A DNA stretch of 64,000 nt. It comes from Pseudomonas sp. ICMP 561. Its GTDB lineage: Bacteria; Pseudomonadota; Gammaproteobacteria; Pseudomonadales; Pseudomonadaceae. Positions 34,687-42,702 of this stretch are shown here, one piece after another. The stretch spans positions 62,001-126,000 of the forward strand of contig NZ_LKBT01000002.1 of NCBI RefSeq assembly GCF_002699985.1, in the 5' to 3' direction. Positions within the stretch are counted from its first letter, which is position 1. Each line of letters opens with the position of its first letter. The notes beneath the pieces are model-generated. The model saw only the letters and a program-made list of their open reading frames with translations, was not told the origin of the DNA and did not search any database. The translations under genes were made by a program, and so were the position numbers.

Positions 34687-35475
34687 TTACTGTCCCGGCA
34701 CTGCCAGCCAGTTACCCACTGCTTTCTGATAAGCACCGGTGGCTTTGCTCAAGTGCAGCCACTGATCGACATAGCTTTTCCAGGCCACATCGCCACGCGG
34801 CAGCAGATAGGCTTTCTCACCGTATTGCAAAGACTGGGTCGGATTGATCGCGCACAAACCCGGCATGCGCTTCTGCTGGTAGAGCGCTTCGGAGGCTTCG
34901 GTGATCATCACGTCAGCTTTTTTATCCAGCAGTTCCTGGAAAATGGTTTTGTTGTCATGGAACGCCAGCTGCGCGTTGGGCAAGAAGGCGCGGGCGAAGG
35001 CCTCGTTGGTGCCACCGGCCGGTTCGATCACGCGTACGGACGGCTTGTTGATCTGCTCGAGGGTTTGATACAGCGCCACATCTTCACAACGGGCCAGTGG
35101 AATCTTGCCATCGACGTCCAGCGTGCTGCTGAAGAACACCTTCTTCTGGCGCTCCAGTGTCACGGAAATCCCACCCACGGCGATGTCGCATTTCTCGGCG
35201 ACCATGTCCGGGACCAGCGTTTTCCAAGTGCTCGGCACCCATTGCACCTTCACCCCAAGGCTTTGCGCCAGAGAGCGGGCCAGTTCGATATCAATGCCTT
35301 CGTACTCACCGTCTTCGCGCAGGAAAGAATACGGCTTGTAATCACCGGTGGTGCACACCGCGAGTTGTCCCTCTTGCAACACCTTGTCCAGATGCGACGG
35401 CAGTTCCTGTGCCTGGGCAAAACCCGACAGCCCGAAAAGCAGGGCGGCGGTAGCGCTGTGTTTCATGTTTTTCAT
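34687..35475 (-). CDS. PheC-like periplasmic protein / solute-binding homologue (copy 1)
   Basis: A 262-residue exported protein of the periplasmic-binding-protein fold. After a signal peptide (ALLFGLSGFAQA), motifs TTGDYKPYSF, EPAGGTNEAF, EKAYLLPRGD and YVDQWLHLSKATG match cyclohexadienyl dehydratase PheC of P. aeruginosa, an enzyme that makes phenylpyruvate or phenylalanine from prephenate/arogenate and evolved from amino-acid-binding proteins. The glutamate in MITEASEALYQ aligns with PheC's MTDAIEAR, but the following Arg is Leu, so activity could be altered and solute binding remains possible. It is the downstream member of a tandem pair with 35648-36436, separated by a REP doublet. No Shine-Dalgarno site is obvious at ATG 35475. 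Confidence 0.8.
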   Translation of the reverse strand: MKNMKHSATAALLFGLSGFAQAQELPSHLDKVLQEGQLAVCTTGDYKPYSFLREDGEYEGIDIELARSLAQSLGVKVQWVPSTWKTLVPDMVAEKCDIAVGGISVTLERQKKVFFSSTLDVDGKIPLARCEDVALYQTLEQINKPSVRVIEPAGGTNEAFARAFLPNAQLAFHDNKTIFQELLDKKADVMITEASEALYQQKRMPGLCAINPTQSLQYGEKAYLLPRGDVAWKSYVDQWLHLSKATGAYQKAVGNWLAVPGQ

Positions 35476-35560
35476 AAGAGGAGAAGCTCGAGGGTTGGAG
35501 TGATGCTGCGGACAAAGCAAGAACGGAGCCATGTCGCGCAAGTGCGCAACCACTCAAACC

Positions 35561-35634
35561 CTGTAGGAGCTGCCGAAGGCTGCGAAGCATTCATCCTGAC
35601 ATACCGCGATCGCAGCCTTCGGCAGCTCCTACAG
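35561..35634. repeat. REP doublet, family C
   Basis: Same inverted arms as 33462-33537 (CTGTAGGAGCTGCCGAAGGC). It sits between the two PheC-like genes. Confidence 0.9.
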
Positions 35635-35647
35635 GTGAACGTTCTTC

Positions 35648-36436
35648 TTACTGCCCCGGCACCGCCAGCCAATGACTGACCACGGTCTGATACGTCCCGG
35701 TTGCCTTGCTCAGGTGCAGCCATTGATCGACATAGGCCTTCCAGGTGGTGTCGTCCCGTGGCAGCAGATAGGCCTTCTCGCCGTATTGCATGTAGCGCGT
35801 CGGGTTGATCGCACACAGCCCGGGCATGCGCTTCTGCTGATACAGCGCCTCGGACGAATCGGTAATCATCACATCGGCTTTCTTATCCAGCAGTTGCTGG
35901 AAAATCGTCTTGTTGTCGTGGAAGGCCAGTTGCGCCGCAGGCAGGTGGGCGCGTACAAACGCTTCGTTGGTGCCTCCGGCTGGCTCGATCAAGCGTACCG
36001 AGGGCTTGTTGATCTGCTCGATGGTTTGATACAGCGCCTGGTCTTCACAGCGGGTCAACGGGATCTTGCCGTCAACGTCCAGCGTGTTGCTGAAGAACGC
36101 CTTCTTCTGGCGTTCCAGCGTTACCGAGACGCCGCCCATGGTCACGTCGCATTTACCGGCCAGCATGTCCGGCATCAGGGTTTTCCAGGTCGTCGGCACC
36201 CACTGCACCTTCACGCCAAGGCTCTGCGCCAGCGAGCGGGCCATTTCGATATCGATGCCTTCATATTCGCCATCCTCGCGCAGGAAGGTGTAGGGCTTGT
36301 AATCCCCCGTGGTGCAGACAGCCAGCTCGCCGGACTGCAGAACCTTGTCCAGATGCGAGCCTGAATCGTCAGCCAGGGCGGTGCCGGAGAGTCCCAGCAG
36401 CAGGGTAGCGGTGATGCAAAGTTTCTTATTATTCAT
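35648..36436 (-). CDS. PheC-like periplasmic protein / solute-binding homologue (copy 2)
   Basis: A 262-residue paralogue of the gene at 34687-35475, differing mainly in the signal peptide (ATLLLGLSGTALA) and scattered sites. It keeps TTGDYKPYTF, IEPAGGTNEAF, EKAYLLPRDD and YVDQWLHLSKATG. The glutamate-bearing helix reads MITDSSEALYQ. Both genes end at WLAVPGQ, and the high identity shows a recent tandem duplication. The ATG at 36436 is inferred from the signal peptide, since the bases ahead (CTGCCCTCC) are not a ribosome site. Upstream are REP-like half copies (36520-36640). Confidence 0.8.
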   Translation of the reverse strand: MNNKKLCITATLLLGLSGTALADDSGSHLDKVLQSGELAVCTTGDYKPYTFLREDGEYEGIDIEMARSLAQSLGVKVQWVPTTWKTLMPDMLAGKCDVTMGGVSVTLERQKKAFFSNTLDVDGKIPLTRCEDQALYQTIEQINKPSVRLIEPAGGTNEAFVRAHLPAAQLAFHDNKTIFQQLLDKKADVMITDSSEALYQQKRMPGLCAINPTRYMQYGEKAYLLPRDDTTWKAYVDQWLHLSKATGTYQTVVSHWLAVPGQ

Positions 36437-36519
36437 GGAGGGCAGAACTCGAAAAGTTAAGTAATGAGGCGGCGTAATCCTGCCTGACAATGTTCAGCGA
36501 TTCCATCGTTCGCGGTGCC

Positions 36520-36640
36520 GGGTAGGAGGTAACTTGTTGCCGAGAGGGTTAAACGCGGCGGTCCTGCTCTGACGCCTCTCGCGAACAAGTTCGCTCCTAC
36601 CATGTGGCGTGGTGTTGGGTAGGAGGTAACTTGTTGCCGA
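36520..36640. repeat. REP doublet, family D, plus a half copy
   Basis: GGGTAGGAGGTAACTTGTTG at about 36519 faces GAACAAGTTCGCTCCTACC ending at 36601. The first arm is then repeated alone at about 36616-36640. Together they fill most of the gap upstream of the PheC-like gene. Confidence 0.75.
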
Positions 36641-36760
36641 TAGGATTTGACGCGATGGTTCCAGTTTTATGTTTCGCGGCGCACCACGGCAGTGCGATCC
36701 GGTGCATAAACAGTGCATTTTCTGCCTATTGGCGCGTGATATACGCATATCTATCTATTT

Positions 36761-36801
36761 AGCGCGCACATCGATCTTTTATTGGGTAATCTGTGCGCGC
36801 T
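36761..36801. promoter_or_regulatory. Ten-base inverted repeat before the YitT-family gene
   Basis: AGCGCGCACA (36761-36770) and TGTGCGCGCT (36792-36801) are perfectly complementary across 21 bases, 58 bases before the YitT start. It could be an operator or leader hairpin. Confidence 0.5.
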
Positions 36802-36859
36802 TTGGTTGGTGGTTTTCTGCTGGCCAGCTATTCCTCCTTACACTTTTCAAGAGTTCGTC

Positions 36860-37474
36860 ATGACCCAGATCGCCGCCACTCAGACCGTCAAGCACTCCAT
36901 GTTCGAAGACATATTTGCGATCGTCATTGGTACGTTGATGGTGTCCTTTGGGGTGATGATGCTGCGTCAGGTGGGCGGTGTGACCGGTAGCAGCGCCGGG
37001 ATCGCGTTCCTGATCAGCTATGCGACCCATTTGTCATTCGGCGTGGCATTCTTTCTGATCAACCTGCCGTTCTATTACCTGGCCATCCGCCGAATGGGTT
37101 GGGCGTTTACTATCAAGACCTTCTGCTCGGTGGCGCTGGTGTCGATATTCTCCGAACTGCACGCGCGGTTCATCCATATCGACCAGTTGCAGCCGATCTA
37201 CGCAGCGCTGTTCGGCAATATCATGATGGGCCTGGGGTTCATCGTTTTGTTCCGGCACAAGGCAAGCCTGGGCGGTATCAATATTCTTGCGCTGTACCTG
37301 CAAGACCGCATCGGTCTGCGCGCAGGCAAGTTGCAGATGGTCGTAGACGTACTCGTGGTGCTGGGCTCTCTGTACCTCGTCAGCCTGCCGATACTGTTGG
37401 CATCCATCGCCGGTGCAATCGTGCTGAACCTGATCATCGCCGTGAACCATCGGCCGCACCGTTACACCGCCTGA
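36860..37474 (+). CDS. YitT-family (DUF161) membrane protein
   Basis: A 204-residue inner-membrane protein with five or six hydrophobic segments (about 18-35, 43-63, 72-92, 105-125, 150-195). The first repeats show the family Gly motifs (VSFGVMMLRQVGGVTGSSAGIAF and GGINILALYLQDRIGLRAGK). Members are linked to transport, but no substrate is proven. It starts MTQIAATQTVKHSMFEDI with an AAGAG site six bases upstream; the track of open frame further upstream crosses the inverted repeat and is not coding. A strong terminator follows. Confidence 0.85.
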   Translation: MTQIAATQTVKHSMFEDIFAIVIGTLMVSFGVMMLRQVGGVTGSSAGIAFLISYATHLSFGVAFFLINLPFYYLAIRRMGWAFTIKTFCSVALVSIFSELHARFIHIDQLQPIYAALFGNIMMGLGFIVLFRHKASLGGINILALYLQDRIGLRAGKLQMVVDVLVVLGSLYLVSLPILLASIAGAIVLNLIIAVNHRPHRYTA

Positions 37475-37501
37475 TTGCCTTTCAGCAGGGCAGAAAAAAC
37501 A

Positions 37502-37539
37502 AGAGCAAGCCCTGGTGAGAGGGCCTGCTCTTTTTTTTT
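37502..37539 (+). terminator. Terminator after the YitT-family gene
   Basis: AGAGCAAGCCCTGG pairs imperfectly with GGGCCTGCTCT, followed by nine T residues. Confidence 0.9.
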
Positions 37540-37579
37540 GCGGTGTTTCACTGGTTCTTACTCTAGGTTGTTGCGCTGG

Positions 37580-37810
37580 CTATTTATCCGACCGATAGCT
37601 GATTGCCGCATAACCACGGGTTGAATGCGACTGAAGTTCTCGAGTCAGTTGCCCTAGAGTCCGCAGACTCTTCAAGGTCTGGTTCACCTGAAAGCCACGT
37701 TTGAGAATAACGGCCTGCTGATCAAAACGTTTTAACGTTGAGTCAAATACGGCGGGTGCAGCCTCAAGTGTCTCCAGATCCTGTCGGGGCGAATGTCCAG
37801 TTAAAGCCAT
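37580..37810 (-). CDS. Small protein in the Mn-catalase operon
   Basis: A 76-residue soluble protein: MALTGHSPRQDLETLEAAPA, then a helical stretch (DSTLKRFDQQAVILKRGF). No family recognised. A very good ribosome site (AGGAGGT) precedes the ATG by five bases, so it is real. It follows the manganese catalase gene by 50 bases in the same direction and is probably co-transcribed, suggesting an accessory role in peroxide or stationary-phase protection. Confidence 0.75.
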   Translation of the reverse strand: MALTGHSPRQDLETLEAAPAVFDSTLKRFDQQAVILKRGFQVNQTLKSLRTLGQLTRELQSHSTRGYAAISYRSDK

Positions 37811-37859
37811 GGTTACCTCCTGTTCAATTTAGGGTTTGGGTCAGCTTTCGTTCAAACCA

Positions 37860-38744
37860 TCAAGCGTCTTTGCCTTGCACAAAACCTGAGCCCAGATCAG
37901 CCGCAGTGATCGGGTTGGCCTCCGGATCGGACATGGTTCGGGTTTTCATATTCAGCAGTACGTCTTCATCTTCATCTGACAACACGACAGACGCACTGCC
38001 GTCGCCACCATCCACCGCAGGCTCTGGCGATTCGACGTATTCCCACTCTTCACCCTCGTTCCATGGGCCGCGCACATCCGGGCCGCCAGTGGACAGGTTG
38101 AAGTACACGTTGGTGAACTCAGGCATGCCGGGCAACTTGCCTTGCGGGAAGTTAGGCTGGATGGAGTGCAGTGCTTTTTCGAACGACTTCTGGTGAGCAA
38201 TTTCCCGAGTCATCAGGAAGCCCAGCGCTTCTTTCACACCTGGATCATCAGTCACATTCATCAGGCGCTCATAGACAATCTTGGCCCGTGCTTCGGCGGC
38301 AATGTTGGAACGGAAGTCCGCCGTTGGTTCGCCGATGGTGTCGACATAAGCGGCAGTCCATGGCACGCCGGCCGAGTTAGTCAGTGGCGCGCCGCCGCCA
38401 TACAACAGGCTGGTGATGTGCGAATCGTTACCGGCACCGTTGATAGCGCGATACAGTTCGCCTTCTTCCTGTACGCCTTCAGCCAGTTGGCCTTTGCCGC
38501 CACGGTTAAGCATGCAGATGATCGAGCCAATGATTTCCAGGTGGCTCAGCTCTTCAGTGGCGATGTCCATCAGCAAGTCTTTACGGCCTGGATCTTCTTC
38601 GGCCAGGGCTTGAGTGAAGTAGCGCGCTGCTGCCGCCAGTTCACCTTGAGCTCCACCAAATTGCTCAAGCAGAAGATTCGCCAAACCCGGGTTTGGTCTT
38701 GCCACGCGCACGGTGTATTGCAAACGTCGGTTATGTAAAAACAT
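37860..38744 (-). CDS. Manganese catalase
   Basis: A 294-residue non-heme catalase with a ferritin-like four-helix bundle that dismutates hydrogen peroxide at a di-manganese centre. Expected ligand-bearing segments are present: LLLEQFGGAQGELAAA, ATEELSHLEIIGS (Glu, His), NIAAEARAKIVYERL (Glu) and TREIAHQKSFEKAL (Glu, His). The C-terminal half has the usual substrate-channel residues, and the acidic tail (VLSDEDEDVLLNM) is typical. The ATG at 38744 is set by GAGGA upstream; an earlier in-frame codon at 38759 is poorer. It is followed by a small gene in the same operon. Confidence 0.93.
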   Translation of the reverse strand: MFLHNRRLQYTVRVARPNPGLANLLLEQFGGAQGELAAAARYFTQALAEEDPGRKDLLMDIATEELSHLEIIGSIICMLNRGGKGQLAEGVQEEGELYRAINGAGNDSHITSLLYGGGAPLTNSAGVPWTAAYVDTIGEPTADFRSNIAAEARAKIVYERLMNVTDDPGVKEALGFLMTREIAHQKSFEKALHSIQPNFPQGKLPGMPEFTNVYFNLSTGGPDVRGPWNEGEEWEYVESPEPAVDGGDGSASVVLSDEDEDVLLNMKTRTMSDPEANPITAADLGSGFVQGKDA

Positions 38745-38869
38745 GGAGTTATTCCTCAACTTTATTTTTGGCTAAAACGGCTGTGTGGTCATCTTTGTGG
38801 CCACAGGAAAGAGAGCAATTGAAAAGAAGTACCGTTCCGGAAAGTTGACCGGCGGTATTAAAATTTTAG

Positions 38870-38881
38870 AACTTGCAAGTT
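38870..38881. promoter_or_regulatory. 12-base palindrome upstream of Mn-catalase
   Basis: AACTTGCAAGTT is a perfect palindrome 126 bases upstream of the catalase ATG on the minus strand, between it and the REPIN at 39018. A candidate operator; no regulator is identified. Confidence 0.35.
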
Positions 38882-39017
38882 GATAGAGTCGACTGAGTGT
38901 TTATCGTCGTATAAATGCACTGTTTTGGGTGGGTGGCTTTTGATCGGTAGCTATTGGCCATACAGAAGCTGTCCTGATTACCTGACACCGCGCTGTCACG
39001 AAGACACAAACAGATAC

Positions 39018-39110
39018 CCGTAGGACCGGCTTTAGCCGGGAGGACGTTAATTGGGCGAGGATTGCCTTGTGGATGTAATGGCCCCCTCCCGGCTGAAGCC
39101 GGTCCTACGG
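39018..39110. repeat. REPIN, family A
   Basis: CGTAGGACCGGCTTTAGCCG at 39019 and its complement ending at 39110. One arm has GCTGAAGCC instead of GCTAAAGCC. Confidence 0.9.
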
Positions 39111-39379
39111 AAACCCGTTTATTCCCCAAAGCCTACAGTGCCGCCTATATGTTAATTAGTTGTATTGCGGAAAATTCTTACACCTTTTGAAGTACTGTCT
39201 TATTGCTATATTTTTCTTTTAAATTCTTACCTTATAAGCACTTGCGACATGAAAAACATGCGACTAGTCTCCGCTCCGTTGCTCAAAACAAGCGACCGGA
39301 TTTAGCGATCCGAACCTCAATAAAACATATCTCCTGCGGAATTTTTCAGGTGTTCATCTACGCTTGAAACATACGTTAT

Positions 39380-39522
39380 GGCGGTTGTGCGTCGGAGACC
39401 TTCGGGTCTGCCGGTGCGTTTATGTTTTGTTGAGGCCGGTTCGCTAACCCTCGCACAACTGCCACCCTTATTCCGTTAGCCGGGTTAAGGATGGCAAGCC
39501 ATGACCGAACGGAGTTAAACGG
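39380..39522 (+). promoter_or_regulatory. Structured 5' leader of the BRO-N gene
   Basis: A 12-base-pair stem joins GGCGGTTGTGCG (39380-39391) to CGCACAACTGCC (39452-39463), with one G-U pair. Inside lies a UUCG-capped hairpin, CGG-AGACC-TTCG-GGTCT-G-CCG (39393-39413). Downstream, GCTAAC (39443-39448) can pair either within GGTT-CGCT-AACC or with GTTAGC (39475-39480), and TAACCC with GGGTTA (39482-39487). Such competing stems just before the GGAG site (39511) look like a regulatory RNA leader. The span 39111-39379 holds no gene. Confidence 0.6.
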
Positions 39523-40047
39523 ATGCAAGCGCTTCAACCCCAGCCAACTCGTCCAGCCGATTGTTTCGAACCCCTGCTGTTCGTCCGCCACCAACGCATG
39601 CTGCGCGCCCTGATGCTCGAAGGGCAGGGCTGGTTCTGCCTGCAGGATCTGGCACGCCTGATGGGCAAAGCACTGGATCAACGTTCCATCTACAAACTCG
39701 ACCCGGACCAGTACCGTACTGCGTGGCTGCTGGCCAGCGCTCAATGGAGCAAACAGATACTGATCAGCGAGTCCGGCGCCTACGCCATGCTGGTTCACCA
39801 CTACGTCCCGGAAAACCGCGCATTGCGCCGCTGGCTGACCAACGAAGTCATGCCCGTCCTGCGTGAGGCGCCGCAAACCCGGCAACCCAGCCTTAGCGTG
39901 ATGCAGTGGCCCGGCAAAAGTCTTTGTTTGCTGCAGTGGCAAAACGAACAGTGGATCAAATTGCGCGACATGCCGGACGTGTTGCCCGCACCCCAGGCAT
40001 GGGAAAAGCCGTGGTGGCGCAAGGCGCTGGACATGACCCGCCAGTGA
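39523..40047 (+). CDS. BRO-N domain protein
   Basis: A 174-residue protein with the Bro-N (baculovirus repeated ORF) DNA-binding-like domain: GWFCLQDLARLMGKA in the N-terminal half, then LISESGAYAMLVHHYVPENR and ALRRWLTNEVMPVLRE, its conserved end. The tail is Trp-rich (PQAWEKPWWRKALDM). Bro-N proteins are common in prophages and mobile regions and in many cases act as repressor- or antirepressor-like factors. No phage genes flank it here, so it stands alone. The start at 39523 has GGAG nine bases upstream and a structured leader. Confidence 0.8.
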   Translation: MQALQPQPTRPADCFEPLLFVRHQRMLRALMLEGQGWFCLQDLARLMGKALDQRSIYKLDPDQYRTAWLLASAQWSKQILISESGAYAMLVHHYVPENRALRRWLTNEVMPVLREAPQTRQPSLSVMQWPGKSLCLLQWQNEQWIKLRDMPDVLPAPQAWEKPWWRKALDMTRQ

Positions 40048-40118
40048 CCAGCCGTAGTTCAAGCGCTTGATTAAAACCCGCCCCCGTAATCGTGATTAGC
40101 TATTTTCGGTGCGCGAAA

Positions 40119-40152
40119 AAAAACCAGACACTGGATCCGGTTTTCTTTTTTT
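40119..40152 (+). terminator. Terminator-like hairpin after BRO-N gene
   Basis: AAAACC-A-GA pairs with TC-C-GGTTTT around CACTGGA, followed by a run of T. Confidence 0.6.
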
Positions 40153-40335
40153 TATAATTTATTCAGGCATATACAGCCCGTTATCCGAAAACAACGTTTT
40201 TTCGCTGGAAACCTCGTTCCAGAGCCTCAAGTCTTCGCCGTTTCAGCCGCTATCAGTCGTATACATTTACGCGTAATCAATACCGATTGCTGCTTGCCTG
40301 CCTCTGATAAAAAACGTGTGCGGAGTTACTGCTTT

Positions 40336-41655
40336 ATGATTTTCAATAAACGATTGAAGCAGGAGTTGTTAACGATAAGCGAAAAGCTTTCGTCCATGGA
40401 GCAGGTACGCGACAGTCTCGAAATCGAAATGCTGTCCATCAACCTTGATGAGCGCGGCAAGATCGAGTCAGTCAACCGCAAATTCGAACAGGAAATGGGC
40501 TACACCAGCAGCGAGTTGGTCGGCCGCTCGCTGCTGGAAATGGTGCCCAAATACGCCCAGAGCACTGATCACTTTTCGCGCATGAGCAAAGCGATTCAGC
40601 AGGGCAAGCACTGGGCTGGGGCGCTGCAGATTTTCCGTGGTGATCAGAGAGAAGCCTGGTTGCGGGTGATTGTTCAGCCGGTGACCAACAGCAGTGGCAA
40701 GGTTACGCAGTTCTCCGTGTACGCCAGTGACCTGACGCGCACCATCGAGGCCTCCCGTGAGCACGAAAACCTGATCGAAGCGTTGCAGCGTTCCACGGCC
40801 GTTATTGAGTTCGATCTGAGCGGTACCGTGCTCACAGCCAACCAACGCTTTCTGGATTCCATGGGCTATTCGCTGTCGCAAGTAGTCGGCAAGCATCACA
40901 GTATTTTCTGCGAAGCGCAGGAAGCCAACTCCCCGCAGTACCAGGTATTTTGGGACAAGCTGCGCCGTGGCGAATTCGTGGTCGATCGCTTCAAGCGTAT
41001 CGACAGCCGTGGCCATTCTGTCTGGCTGGAGGCGTCCTACAATCCGGTGACAGATGCTCACCGTCGTCTCTACAAAGTTGTGAAATTCGCCACGGTCATC
41101 ACCGAGCAAGTCGAGCGCGAAGAGGCCGTTTCCGAAGCCGCAAGAATTGCCTTCACGATTTCGAAACACACCGACGAAACTGCGCGTAAAGGCAGCGTCG
41201 TGGTCAAGGAAACCGTCGACGTCATGCGCGCCCTGGCTTCTCAAATGGAGCTGGCTGTAGAGGGCATCGGCGCACTCGACAAGCAATCGCAAATCATCGG
41301 TTCGATCATCACCGCGATCAGCAGTATTGCCGATCAAACCAACCTGCTGGCCCTCAACGCCGCCATCGAAGCCGCCCGCGCCGGTGAACAAGGCCGAGGC
41401 TTCGCCGTCGTCGCCGACGAAGTCCGCCAACTCGCCTCCCGCACCAGCAAAGCCACCGCCGAAATCGTCGACGTAGTGCAGAAAAACCAGGCACTCGCCG
41501 AGCAAGCGGTCGGTGTGATCGAACACGGCAAAAAACAGGCTGAACAAGGCCTGGAACTGTCAGGTCAGGCCGGCAAAGTCATCGTCGAAATTCAGGATGG
41601 CGCCCAACAGGTTGTGAACGCAGTGGGGCAGTTTGCGAATCAGGTTTCGGGTTGA
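40336..41655 (+). CDS. PAS-PAS methyl-accepting chemotaxis protein (BdlA-like)
   Basis: A 439-residue cytoplasmic chemoreceptor without membrane segments. It has an N-terminal coiled coil (1-30), two PAS domains (about 35-140, with [17 protein letters not shown], and about 155-265, with [17 protein letters not shown]), and a signalling domain ending with the conserved hairpin [20 protein letters not shown] and [19 protein letters not shown]. The double PAS plus MCP plan and length match BdlA, which mediates biofilm dispersion in P. aeruginosa in response to oxygen, nutrients and c-di-GMP. The ATG at 40336 has GGAG ten bases ahead. A hairpin follows. Confidence 0.88.
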   Translation: MIFNKRLKQELLTISEKLSSMEQVRDSLEIEMLSINLDERGKIESVNRKFEQEMGYTSSELVGRSLLEMVPKYAQSTDHFSRMSKAIQQGKHWAGALQIFRGDQREAWLRVIVQPVTNSSGKVTQFSVYASDLTRTIEASREHENLIEALQRSTAVIEFDLSGTVLTANQRFLDSMGYSLSQVVGKHHSIFCEAQEANSPQYQVFWDKLRRGEFVVDRFKRIDSRGHSVWLEASYNPVTDAHRRLYKVVKFATVITEQVEREEAVSEAARIAFTISKHTDETARKGSVVVKETVDVMRALASQMELAVEGIGALDKQSQIIGSIITAISSIADQTNLLALNAAIEAARAGEQGRGFAVVADEVRQLASRTSKATAEIVDVVQKNQALAEQAVGVIEHGKKQAEQGLELSGQAGKVIVEIQDGAQQVVNAVGQFANQVSG

Positions 41656-41666
41656 TCGATCAGCCA

Positions 41667-41687
41667 GGCCCGGGTTAAACCGGGCTT
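41667..41687 (+). terminator. Weak terminator-like hairpin after the chemoreceptor
   Basis: GCCCGG and CCGGGC pair around GTTAAA, followed by TTGGTTTA; the T-run is poor. Confidence 0.45.
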
Positions 41688-41699
41688 GGTTTATTGGCT

Positions 41700-41969
41700 T
41701 CACGCCGCCTTGGCCTCGGCCCATTTGCTGTTGCTCAGCATGAATACGGCACCTTCATCCGGTGCCGCATTGGGGGCGATTTCAAAAGGCCCGTTCTGGA
41801 TATGGCGGAAAGCGGCATAAAACGCCCGCATTGCAAAATCCGCCGGGCCAGGCACCGCATCGACCCCTTTTTTCTCCCAATTGGCGACCGTCTGCACATC
41901 AATGCGCAGCATCGCTGCAAGTTCCGACTGCACCAGGTCCTGCTCCTTCCTCAGAAACCGAAACTGCAT
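41700..41969 (-). CDS. XRE-like HTH protein, probably N-terminally truncated
   Basis: An 89-residue protein with a helix-turn-helix at residues 5-35 (LRKEQDLVQSELAAMLRIDV, then QTVANWEKKG). The relatives I know of this type carry about 50 more residues ahead of this HTH. Here the frame hits a stop six codons upstream of the ATG, and the sequence beyond (from about 41989) is a REP-like element, so the 5' part has probably been lost. It could still be made as a short DNA-binding protein. No toxin partner is next to it. Confidence 0.5.
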   Translation of the reverse strand: MQFRFLRKEQDLVQSELAAMLRIDVQTVANWEKKGVDAVPGPADFAMRAFYAAFRHIQNGPFEIAPNAAPDEGAVFMLSNSKWAEAKAA

Positions 41970-41987
41970 CTCAAGCTCATTCCGTCA

Positions 41988-42135
41988 TGGTAGGACCGAC
42001 CGGGGGGAGCTCCACTTCATTCGGGAAGGCAGTATTTTAGTCGATACAAAGGCTGCGGATGCACCGGCCTCTTCGCGAATGAATTCGCTCCTACCGGGAT
42101 CAACGTTTGCAGGCCAACATAGAACCTCCCACAGA
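41988..42135. repeat. Decayed REP-like block
   Basis: TGGTAGGACCGACCGGGGGG begins it, GAATGAATTCGCTCCTACCG (42079-42098) closes the inverted part, and 42109-42135 (GCAGGCCAACATAGAACC...) repeats the sequence found after the REPIN at 18430-18456. The gap 41970-42505 otherwise holds a half family E repeat near 42210-42233 and no supported gene. Confidence 0.5.
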
Positions 42136-42505
42136 AAGTGTTTGGGGCTGATAACTCCTAAGACTGCTGCGCCTGACACCCCACTGTTGTTTGGTCGATT
42201 CGGAACTCTGTGGGAGCTGAGCTTGCTCGCGATGAATGCAACGCGGTCCAACTGATACACCGCAGCGTCTGCATCGTGGGCAAGTCTCCTAAAGGGACAC
42301 AGTTGCGGTGCGAATCGTGATGTCAGGTAGATCGCCGCGACACTCCAGGTGCGCACGATAAGGCTCTCCACCCAGTCTGTGGTCAGCAATATCTACTACC
42401 GGCTTGTAATCAGAGCTGAGTTGACCATTCAGGCCAGGCACACATCAATCCTCAGGATCAACCTGACTCTCCGGCTTCCAGCGTGCCACCAGATCAGCCA
42501 TCCCC

Positions 42506-42589
42506 TCAACCCGGAGGAATAGTACCCAGCACACCCACGCCGATTGCTACCAATAAAAAAATCGCCATGTAGATCGTTAGCTTGCCCAT
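42506..42589 (-). CDS. Tiny membrane peptide (27 aa)
   Basis: Reads MGKLTIYMAIFLLVAIGVGV followed by LGTIPPG: a single hydrophobic helix with a short polar start, like other membrane-embedded bacterial small proteins. The ribosome site is strong (GGGAGG, five bases before the ATG at 42589), which is why it is listed despite its length. It lies upstream and apart from the DUF1828 cassette and has no partner. Function unknown; it might modulate a membrane protein or be a type I-toxin-like peptide, though no antisense RNA could be identified. Confidence 0.5.
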   Translation of the reverse strand: MGKLTIYMAIFLLVAIGVGVLGTIPPG

Positions 42590-42702
42590 AAGGCCTCCCG
42601 ATATTGGGTGAGGTAGCGAGTCCAGATGCACGCTGAAAACTGCGCTATCAGTGGCCGGTTCCCGGCTGCTGAGGCCTTGATTATCGGGGGAAGGGTATTT
42701 TC

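Noticed and set aside
38800..38840. AlgU (sigma-22) promoter for Mn-catalase
   Set aside because: A GGAAC box is present but no matching -10 at 16-17 bases.
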